The position numbers and the translations under genes were made by a program. A DNA stretch of 9,207 nucleotides from JAFLCA01 sp041907145 (GTDB taxonomy: Bacteria > Bdellovibrionota_C > UBA2361 > JAFLCA01), in the NCBI GenBank assembly GCA_041907145.1, contig JAYRHW010000029.1, positions 1 to 9,207 of the forward strand, given 5' to 3'. This document shows positions 1 through 7,900 of the stretch, in pieces. Positions within the stretch are counted from its first letter, which is position 1. Each line of letters starts with the position of its first letter. The notes below the pieces were generated by a model that did not search any database, was not told the DNA's origin, and saw only the letters and a list, made by a program, of their open reading frames with translations.

Positions 1-2
1 AG

Positions 3-212
3 AGATTCATTCGGATTGAAAGACTGCTTCGACAGCATAGCACGCTCCAGCGTAAAGACGATTTCTTGGTGCTGCAGTATCGAAAATCAGCGACCCTAAA
101 TCAAGCAAATCCAATTCGAGCCCAGCGCATCCTTAGCCGGCAATTTATGCGATTTCACGCCTTATTGCCCCGAATTAAAATGTTGAGGAACATTCAGATG
201 AGACTCAGATAG
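3..212 (+). CDS. Possible C-terminal fragment of a gene cut by the left edge
   Basis: The frame beginning at base 3 is open from the window edge to a TAG at 210-212, giving 69 residues. I do not recognise the product. About a fifth of the residues are arginine (14 of 69), mixed with Leu, Ile and Gln, and there is no motif, membrane segment or cysteine cluster. An open stretch of this length arises by chance fairly often when six frames are examined, so the frame alone is weak evidence. It is listed because an upstream gene ending here would explain why the next 235 bases look intergenic. The alternative is that 1-447 is entirely non-coding. The sequence left of the window would decide it. Confidence 0.2.
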   Translation, partial: RFIRIERLLRQHSTLQRKDDFLVLQYRKSATLNQANPIRAQRILSRQFMRFHALLPRIKMLRNIQMRLR

Positions 213-312
213 TCTGTTTAAGGACGAGCAAGACCTGCTCTAGACCTTAAAGATCTTTGATTGTCAGCTTAAGCAGAGTAAGCTCCCCGCAGTTGCAGCG
301 CGATTGTCGCGC
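201..312. other. Cluster of short inverted repeats in a gene-free stretch
   Basis: Five short self-complementary elements lie almost end to end. They are AGACT/AGTCT (201-205 with 211-215), GAGCA/TGCTC (226-230 with 236-240), the palindrome AAAGATCTTT (249-258), AGCTTA/TAAGCT (266-271 with 279-284) and GCGCGA/TCGCGC around a 3-base loop (298-303 with 307-312). None is followed by a clear T run. Each stem is only 5-6 bp, so any one could be chance. Their density suggests a folded RNA leader, a small RNA or a protein-binding region upstream of the small membrane gene. The remainder of 213-447 shows no gene and no promoter that I can name. Confidence 0.3.
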
Positions 313-357
313 AAATCCGACTAAAAAATCAGCAGCTATCGTGATCGCACCGCTCAT

Positions 358-369
358 GTTAAATTTAAC
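358..369. promoter_or_regulatory. AT-rich 12-bp palindrome, possible operator
   Basis: GTTAAATTTAAC is a perfect 12-base palindrome ending 78 bases before the start codon at 448. Its position and symmetry suit a dimeric regulator's binding site or part of a promoter region. No -35/-10 pair could be assigned with confidence, and a single palindrome of this length can occur by chance. Confidence 0.25.
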
Positions 370-435
370 CTGTTGTTTGTTTCGGCAGTGCGTCCGGTTT
401 TTTGTCGCTGTGCAGTACGTCCCTCTACCTTTGTT

Positions 436-440
436 AGGAG
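436..440 (+). promoter_or_regulatory. Shine-Dalgarno site that fixes the start at 448
   Basis: AGGAG lies seven bases before the ATG at 448. It is the strongest ribosome-binding site in the window. It favours the 50-residue product over a longer in-frame reading from 373, whose extra N-terminal residues would be translated straight through this site. Confidence 0.8.
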
Positions 441-447
441 AGTTGCA

Positions 448-600
448 ATGAACGTTACAAAGAGCCCCGGTATGATGTGCCTTTCTGCCTACATGCTCCT
501 CGTCGGGCTAACCGCATTAGTTCCGGCCCTTTCAGGAATGGGCATGGTGACCTCGATATTAGCCTTAGCAGGCGGTGCCTTGCTTCTTGTGGGTAAATGA
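448..600 (+). CDS. Small two-helix membrane protein (50 aa)
   Basis: This short integral membrane protein has no assigned function. A polar N-terminus (MNVTKS) precedes a hydrophobic segment at about residues 9-28. A Ser-Gly-Met-Gly turn at 29-32 leads into a second hydrophobic segment at about 33-48, and the protein ends in Gly-Lys. This predicts a helical hairpin in the cytoplasmic membrane, with both ends probably on the same side. The start is chosen for the AGGAG site seven bases upstream. Extending to the in-frame ATG at 373 would add a Cys/Arg-rich stretch with no ribosome site. The stop codon overlaps the next gene's start (ATGA, 597-600), so the two are very probably co-transcribed and translationally coupled. 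Very short two-helix proteins of this shape are common in bacteria and usually uncharacterised. I do not assign a family. Confidence 0.8.
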   Translation: MNVTKSPGMMCLSAYMLLVGLTALVPALSGMGMVTSILALAGGALLLVGK

Positions 601-962
601 TCGCTGGGCGTGACGGTCACGCCAGTAATGAAGCGTCCGCTGACCGTCACGCAGTTAAATCCCCCGTTGAGTGCGATAAATGCGGCGCGTGTTGCCGTAG
701 TTTTCCTGTGCGCGTTTCGCTGAGCGACGCAGAGCACGAGCCGCGTATTCATGATTGTGGTTTAGTCATTCCTGCCTGGCTGCGCAGCGCAGATCAGCAC
801 TATCAACTTCATCCGCTGCCTTTTCTGGGTAGCTGTACCTTTCTAGGCAATGAGAATCTTTGTCGTATCTACGCCACCCGACCTGACGTATGCCGACGCT
901 TTGAACCTGGAAGCATTCAGTGCCAGGAAGCGCGCAATAGGCTAGGACTTGCCCCCCTCTGA
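597..962 (+). CDS. YkgJ-family CxxCxxCC cysteine-cluster protein
   Basis: This 121-residue protein is of the YkgJ type (Pfam UPF0153/CxxCxxCC), a widespread family presumed to bind zinc or an iron-sulfur cluster through conserved cysteines; its biochemical role is not settled. The signature C26-x2-C29-G-x-C32-C33 is intact. So is the C-terminal pattern: Gly-x-Cys (C80), then C89-x-I-Y-x-x-R-P-x-x-C99-x-x-F, then C109 followed by the usual Ala-Arg-x2-Leu-Gly-Leu ending. C54 is an extra cysteine. The length fits the shorter members. The start ATG overlaps the upstream stop as ATGA, which supports translational coupling with the small membrane protein. The first 23 residues are poorly conserved in character and are encoded across a perfect inverted repeat (608-652), so this N-terminal tail may be shaped by the nucleic-acid structure. 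The family assignment is secure; the partner and substrate are unknown. Confidence 0.92.
   Translation: MIAGRDGHASNEASADRHAVKSPVECDKCGACCRSFPVRVSLSDAEHEPRIHDCGLVIPAWLRSADQHYQLHPLPFLGSCTFLGNENLCRIYATRPDVCRRFEPGSIQCQEARNRLGLAPL
608..652. repeat. Perfect 12-bp inverted repeat inside the start of the YkgJ-like gene
   Basis: GCGTGACGGTCA at 608-619 is exactly complementary to TGACCGTCACGC at 641-652, with 21 bases between. The left arm also sits in a second symmetry, GGCGTGAC-G-GTCACGCC (607-623), so two alternative hairpins are possible. The element begins nine bases after the ATGA junction and encodes the variable N-terminal tail, giving mirrored peptide pieces around Gly-Arg-Asp-Gly-His and Asp-Arg-His. 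In mRNA it could modulate coupled translation of the second gene, or it may be a small mobile palindrome that landed in frame. Confidence 0.7.
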
Positions 963-1023
963 GGTCTAAAATCTGCACGGCCTTGCTTCCGCCAACCGCC
1001 TGTAATTACTGCAACAAAACCCG

Positions 1024-1100
1024 CCCCCATAAGGCACCTTCTTTCTACACGAGCACATAACAACTTATGTAAGCGATTTCGCGCCTTAGGGGGGATTTTT
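1024..1100 (+). terminator. Long-loop inverted repeat with T run: terminator or structured leader
   Basis: Bases 1024-1035 (CCCCCATAAGGC) pair with 1083-1094 (GCCTTAGGGGGG) at 11 of 12 positions; the only mismatch is A1029 against G1089. The right arm is followed by ATTTTT at 1095-1100. The 47-base interior contains its own hairpin, ACATAA-CAAC-TTATGT (1055-1070), and a small GCGA/TCGC pair at 1073-1082. A GC-rich stem plus a T run 62 bases after the YkgJ-like stop is consistent with an intrinsic terminator of that operon, though the loop is longer than usual. The branched layout could equally be the leader or attenuator of the giant gene that starts 57 bases later. The rest of 963-1156 holds no gene. 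Confidence 0.45.
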
Positions 1101-1117
1101 AGGGCCAAATAGGGCCA
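1100..1117. repeat. Tandem octamer TAGGGCCA, 10-base period
   Basis: TAGGGCCA occurs at 1100-1107 and again at 1110-1117, exactly 10 bases apart. That places both copies on the same face of the helix. It lies 40 bases before the giant gene and just after the T run of the preceding inverted repeat. This suits a paired binding site for a regulator of the giant gene, but two copies are too few to prove it. Confidence 0.35.
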
Positions 1118-1156
1118 CCTCCGCGGCAAGTTGTTTGATTCAGTTTGTCAGGTTTT

Positions 1157-1981
1157 ATGTCGCCCAGAAACCCAGCCGGAGCTAGCGTCGATACATCGAC
1201 CGCCCCAGTTTCAACAGATCTGGGGAGCTTGACGCTTAGCCCTGCTGAACTTACTGCCGCCGCTCCCTCGCCTTCCGAGGCAATCACCAGCTCCGCGGTT
1301 CTCGACGAAGGGGCGCTACAAGCGAATAATGAACTCATCGACGCCACTCGTGAAGCACAATCACGGGGACATCATCATACCATCGCCCAGGATATTGCCG
1401 ATGAGCACCGCACGTTGCAGCGCGCCGGCTTCGAGGGATCGCAAGGCTTCGTCGTTAGTGGTCCTCTGCAGACGACTAGCGCTACTGCGACAACCTCTAC
1501 ATCCCAGGCCAACGAACAGCTTCATGAACATATTTTGAGCCTGGCCCTTTCGGGAACCAAGAAAAAGACAGGTGCGGTGACCGACGATGCCGAGCTTGCC
1601 GAATTTGTCCGCCAGCATCCGGAGCTCTCCCAGTATATCAAGGAGCTGCAACAAGCGCGGGACCAGGCCCTCAAAACGGCTCAGGAGGGCAAGCAATCCA
1701 GCCTCGATTCAGCCGCGAGCCTCAACGCCAAACTTGATGTGATAGCCACCCTGCTCGAAGGCTCTCCTATCGCGCCGTCGCTGCGCATGGGGGATACGGT
1801 AGCGAAGGAAGCTTTTATCAGCGAATCCAAACGCAAATTTGAAAATGCCGATGAAGGCGCGGCACTCGCGGCATACGTATGGGACCGCGCCGCGGACAAG
1901 CTCGCAGCGGCAGAAGCTAAGCGCCTCCAAGACATCGCTGCCGGCGACAAGATACTTTCCCCTTTCGTTGATGCGAAGACA
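1157..1981 (+). other. Giant protein residues 1-275: disordered head and charged helices
   Basis: Residues 1 to about 125 are rich in Ser, Thr, Ala, Pro and Gly with no hydrophobic leader, so export through Sec or Tat from this end is unlikely. A run of three histidines (73-75) and an HEH (about 123-125) are isolated and do not form a known metal site. From about residue 143 the sequence becomes amphipathic and helical, with regularly spaced Ala, Leu, Glu and Lys, and leads directly into the duplicated region. No family is recognised. Confidence 0.6.
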
Positions 1982-4900
1982 GTTGCAGCCGTCGCTGACG
2001 CCCTCGCCAAGACGCCAGCTACAGCGCCCGAGGCTGTGCGTCAGCTGCGGACTACGCTCGAAGCTAAGGGCATGGACATGCACCGCGCCCTCGATCCTGC
2101 TACGCCCGAGGGGCAAGCCTTTGCCAACTTAATCGAGAAGAACTCGGCGAGTCCTGAAATAGCGCGGCAGTTAAAGCTGATGTTCTTTGCAGCCCAGCTA
2201 CGCGCCGATACTTACGAAACTTCGACCAAGCTTCCCCCGGAGCAAACCATCGATCGCTTCTTGGCTCTTAGTCTGGACGATCGGCGTGTAGTCGATAGCT
2301 ATTTTTTGGCTATCTCCAAAAAAACTGCGGATCGCTATCTCTTCGAGGCCTACACCGGCATGCGTGACTACCGGCGCGAGCAAGGCGGCACGGTGCTCAG
2401 CCGGGAACCAACGGAGAATCGCGAGGGAATCATCGCCAAAATCGTCCTTGCTCGAGCAAGAGCCGAGGGCTTTTCAGTCGGGTTCAAGGAAGGGCGCGAA
2501 CTGGATGAAGGCGCCTTCCGCAAGAGCGTAGAAAAGATTCTCGACTCGAAGTTCGGATTAAGTCCGTCGCAAAGCGAGATTGCCAAATCAATGCCAGGCG
2601 GCCTCAAGGCTCTCGATGCTTTGGACTACCGCATGCGCGTTGAATCCGCAGCGGCACAGCTCGCCTCAGTGATCGAGAAGCCTCAGGGGCTAAGCTCCGA
2701 GGCGCTCGCTGCACGTCGCGCGGAAATACTCGCCAATGTTCTGCCGGCTGCGCTAACCACTGATACTCACACCAAAATCAATCTTGCACCTCAGTTTATT
2801 CAGACTCTGGAGGCCTTGCCTGTTGAGGAACGCCGCGCACTTGCTGTTGCCTATCAAACCAAGACCGGCATGTCTCTGGAACAATCCGCTCGCTCCTTTG
2901 TTAGCCCGGAGGTAGCCGAACAGGCTCTTGTTTCCCTTTCTGTACTCTTAGCGGCCGATAGCGCGGAATCCACCACTCTCGTACAGGCAACAGGGGTTGC
3001 AGGTAAAATCGACGCTCTGGGCAAGGCTCTCCCATCGCAAGATCCAGAGCAGCTAAGTTTCAACGCTCGAGAGCTGTACGATGCACTCACCGCCCAGGGG
3101 CTTTCGGTGAACCGAGTGCTTGATGTTTCCCTGGATGAGGGCAAGGCCTTTGATTCACAGCTGCGCGCCCAACTCAAAGATGAAAATCTAGTTCGCCAGG
3201 CAAAGGCTGCATTATTTGCCGTCGAGCTTGAGCGTGAAGCTGCGCCAACTGCATATGCACTTCCGTCACAGGGAATGGTTGGGTACTTCCTCGGACTTGG
3301 GAAAGAGGAACGCGCTACCATTGAAAGGTATTTCAAGGGAATTAACGAAGGCAGCGCCGAGAAATATCTGATTGATGCCTTTAGCGGTGCAAGAAACTAT
3401 CAGCGGATAAACGGTCAGTCGATTGATAAGCGTGGAGACCGTCCTGACCAGAAGCAGATTATCACTGCTCTCATAATTTCTGCCGCCGAGGAGCAAGGCA
3501 AGCCCTTGCAGCTTAAGGACGGCCAGCTGGCTGATCCCGCGCTAATAGAATCGACTCTCCGCTCGATGTTCTCAGAAAATAAGAACGATCCATATTATGC
3601 CGATTACGCATTCCGCACAGTAACCACGGTCGCACCGCCGCAGGAACTTCAGGGCCTCTGTCGCCAAGCTCTTCTGATTCAAACTCTTCAGGGACTGGAT
3701 AACGGCGCCTCTAACAAGCCGGTTGCGGATATTGACGCCCACAATGCGGAGATTCTCACTCAAAACCTCAAGCATATGCTGGCCGCTGATCCGGCATCGG
3801 GTGGGAACTTGGCTGCTCCGTTGGTATCGTTCTTGGGCGAACTTTCCCCCGAGCGGCGAGCCGGACTTCGGGATGAATATCAGAGACAAACCGGCCGCGA
3901 TCTACTAACTGATATCCGCGCCGGCATGACCGGTCATCTGCCTGCTCAAGCCGACTTTGTTCTTGGCCAGGCGGCCATGGCGCTTGGGCGCGACGATTAC
4001 GAGCGCAGCGCCGGCTTCATCACTCAGTCGCTGGCACAAAGCGGCAAACTTACTCCACAGACCTTCACTGACTTACTGCGTGGATTAGACGCCGATGGCT
4101 GTCTTAAGGGAGATCCCAAATCGGTGGATCGTCTAAACAGGACCATCGCTGCCTATGAGGCGATGTCCGGAGGGGATACCTTCGCACAGCTTTTAGAGCG
4201 AAATGGCATCAAGCCCGCGCTTGTAGATGCTGTGCGCAGCGGTGATCGGGCTACGATTGATGCGTTTAACCTGCGCGCAGCTCTCAAAGGCTCCGGAAAT
4301 CCAATCCAGGAACTTCATCAGCTGCTTGGCGGTGAGTTTAATCTAAACTCTCGTCCTGAGTTGGCTGCCGCCTATGAGAAGACTTTTGGAGAGAAGTTTG
4401 GCGACGTGCGCCAGACCGTCGTCCTTGAAATGGCCAAGGCCTACCGGGAAGATGTGGAGCTTAGGCGAAAGATCCTCGATAACCTGCGCTCCGCCGCCTC
4501 AAAGGATATGGAGCAGCTCCAAGAGCATGACTTCAGCGCTGCCGATGCCGCCAAGACTCTGATTCCTATTTACGGCATATACAATGCCGGGACCAAATTC
4601 TTCTACATTTGGGACGGCGCCTATGAGGCCCAGGCCAAGGATATGGCCCGGCGTGCCGAAGAGAATTCCAAGATGACGGATGTCTATGTCGAGAAGGCTC
4701 TGCGACTCAAAGAAGTAGACAAATGGAATACCGAAGCCGCTAAGCTTCTAGAGAAGGCGGCAGAACTTCAGGCTCAGGGCGATCAGCAGGGTGCGGCTGC
4801 CCTCGATCAACAAGCAACGGTATTATTTACTAAATCGCAGTGCCGGATGCTGGATGTGCCCTTCCCCACAGAGTCACTCGAAGGCCGCACAGAAGCCGCC

Positions 4901-7900
4901 CAAGCATTGGCCCGCGAACATGCAGAGCTCATTAAACAGAATGCCTCGACAACAGAAATTGAAAAGAAGGGACAGGAGGCCAAGGCAGCACTCGATGCTC
5001 TCATCCGAGGCCCGTGGGGACCGCATCAGTCAAAGCTGGTCGGCGAATCAATCAAGAGCGTCATCGAAATAGATCCCAGCATAGATCCGCGCAGGGATCC
5101 TAAGGCTAGGATCTGGTCAGTCAAGTTGATGACTAACGCTGAGGGGACGGGGTATCTCGACTCCATCCCTGAATCTGCTCTAGCTCTCACCGACGAAGAA
5201 AATAAGCAGCTTGCTGACTCGACACCGGGTGTACGCGCCTTCCAAGAAAGAGAAATTCGGGAGCAGAAGCGGGCCCAGTTCGAAATCGAGCGCGAATTTG
5301 CGCGTAATCGCATGCGCCCGATGGGGGAAAAGAATCTGGCGCTTCTCGACCTAGAATTCCGCTACATACATCGAAAGAACATGGCTGAGTTCCAAAGAGA
5401 TTGGGACCAGGTCATGGCAAATTTTGACCGCACCGAAGGACAGCTCAAAGCTGCCCGCACGGTTGTTCTCGTGGCGGGCGCCATGGCTACCGGCGGTGCG
5501 GGACTGCCGTACATGCTGGCAATTACCGCTGGCAGTCACCTAGTGCAAGGCGCTGGTGACGTAGCCGTAGGTAATAAGGGTTGGAAGGAAGCCGGACATA
5601 CCTTTGTCTATGAAGGTGGAAAGGACCTGCTCAATGTTGCCATGGCCGGCGGAATGTCGTCGCTGACGAATAGCGCAAGATTTGGCTCATTCATGAAGAC
5701 CCTCTCGGGAGCCAACAAAGTCCCCACCAGTCTTCTGGGAAGAACGGTGCTCACGGGCCGCCAGCTCGCTGTTTCCGGCGTATCCGGCAGCACCTTTGGC
5801 GTCGGCATGGAGGCCACAAATCTCTCCTGGGATGTGATGCTCTCAGGCCGTGACATCAGCTATGACGAAATGCGCAATCGCCTCACCACGGCCGGAGCTC
5901 TGGGCTTCACCGGCGGTCTAGCTGGCGGTGGATCTAGCATGCTGCGCGGAGCAGTTACCAACCAGGGACTGCTTGGATCTGCCACTCGCGGATTGATTTC
6001 TACTGCTGAATACTCATTTGCAGGGGCCTCCTCACAGTTTCAGATCGGCTGGGGGCCTAACGGCAGCTTTGGTGTTCAGCGCCAGGGCTTTGACGCGTTT
6101 ACAGCAATTTCTGCAGTGGGCTCAACCTATGTCGGTAACCGAGCTGCAGCGCACCATGCACCAGGCAATAATCCGAACAAACTACACTCGTTTGCACTCT
6201 TTCAGCCCGAACCCGGAGTTTACTCCACACCGGGAGTTCGAAATTTCTCGGTGCATGCCGCTGAACTAAAGCCGGTAACGGATCGCCTCGCTTCATTGGT
6301 AGGACGCGGAAATCCACATCCTATTGACACGAGCCCGTTGAGCCCACAGGCGGTAGCTCTCTCAAAGGAGATTGCTCATATTGAGCAGACACTCAAGCAC
6401 GGCGCCCTGGTCAGCCAGCCTGACGCGGCTCCTTCGGCGGGACTCCTGCCCTTGCTTGGCGGAGCATCTGAAGCACCAAGGCTCCCCGGTGGCTCGCAAG
6501 CCCCTCATCTCCTCCCAAGTGCAGAACACGGCACGCCGCTGCTCGGAACGACAGCGCATGGAACTAGTCTCGCTACGTCTGGAGGCTCCGCCAGGGTTCC
6601 CCTTTTAGAAACTGGAGCATCTCCAACTATCCATGCTTCCGCTCCTGGCGGCGCTATTTCAGAACCCCCTGCGCCGGGCAATCAAAGCGCGGGCACGAAA
6701 GCGAAGGGCTCAGCCCCCACTGGAGAGCAGCCTGGCACCGCCTCATCCTCGTCCGATTCTAACCCGGGTCAGCGCCGTTCCTTGACTGCCGACGAGCGTG
6801 TTGGCCTCGAGAAGCGTTTGGCCGAGCTAAAGGCTGAATTCGCGGATGGTCTTGCCAAGGCTAAAGTCGATAAGAAGGACGGAGCTTACGATCGTAGGGC
6901 CGCCGCCAAGATTGCGGGACTTGATGCCACTGAAAGCCAGGCCCTCAAGGAGGCTAAGGCCGAACAATTCCTTATCAAAGAGAACCTCAAAAAAACCGGA
7001 ACGGATGCGGTCTCCGGTCCAGAACGTCAGCGCCTCCAAGAGCGCCTGGCCGTGCTGACTGAAAAGACAATACCGATCGAGACCGACGTCGATAAATTAA
7101 GCAAAAAGTACCGCCCAGATCCAAAAAAGCCCGAAGAATATGCTGCGATGGAGAAGGCCATCCGAGATATCGCAGTTATCAATAATCGCAGCAAAATCTC
7201 GAACGGACTTGAGGGCCTGACCGAGTCCCAAACTAATCGCTTAAAGGCGGCGTATAAAGTCCTCGATGATGTGAAATACAGTCGAGGAGTTGAAGCAAAG
7301 TTAGCTAAACAGGAAGCGAAACTTGCTTCCAAGGCAGCCAAGGGCGACTGGGCTCCTGAACATCTCAAGGCGGAAAAAGCTCTCGCCAGAGCTCAGGCTG
7401 AATTAAAAGTACTCGAAAGAACGCTGCCAGAGGGCACCGCGAAGGATACTCGCTTAGGCGCCGCCCGCGATCAAGTTGCCGCAGCGAAGCGTGATGTACG
7501 AATCGAACGTGAAGTAGCACATGAAGTAAGACTTAACGGACAAGGCACTCCAGATGAATTCAAAGCCGCGCGTGACTTTGTGCGGGCCCGTGAGGAATTT
7601 TTAGCGGCCGGGCCCGGCAAGGCAAGTCCTGAAGTTGAGCGGCGATTTACCGATACGTTGGCGCATCATATGTCCGTGCAGGAAGCGGCCAACAAAACCG
7701 CCATCATTAACGGCGACAATGGCGTAATTGCTAAGAGGTTGGAGAAGACCACAGCTAAAATTAAGGACTCGAGCGAAATCGAACCGCTGCGAGTCGCTCG
7801 AAAAGAGGCTGCCGAGATTGACGCTGTTCTAAAAATGCAGCGCAAAGAGCGGGAGGTCATAACCAAAGCAAGGGAAGTGGCGATCAAGCAGCTCGCCCAA

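Noticed and set aside
373..447. N-terminal extension of the small membrane protein from the ATG at 373
   Set aside because: The extension crosses the strong AGGAG site, and its Arg/Cys-rich residues do not fit a membrane hairpin; the 448 start is better.
257..451. 64-codon + frame starting at TTG and ending across the ATG at 448
   Set aside because: It has a poor start, no ribosome site and no coherent protein character. The true gene start at 448 lies on its stop codon by coincidence.
1373..1381. Triple histidine as a metal-binding site
   Set aside because: It is an isolated run in a disordered head with no partner ligands.
2854..3336. 160-codon minus-strand frame, the longest antisense ORF
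   Set aside because: It is fully inside the giant gene, antisense and Ser/Arg/Ala-rich, as expected for a shadow of Glu/Ala/Leu codons. It has no ribosome site or domain. Other minus-strand frames within 1157-9207 are rejected for the same reason.
4085..4126. Asp-Ala-Asp-Gly loop (residues 978-981) as an EF-hand or dockerin calcium site
   Set aside because: The spacing of later ligands and the terminal Glu of an EF-hand do not fit; it is only a chance DxDG.
6553..6588. His-Gly-Thr-Ser as the catalytic His motif of a subtilisin-like protease
   Set aside because: It lies in the low-complexity linker, and I saw no matching Asp or Ser catalytic motifs in the flanking sequence.
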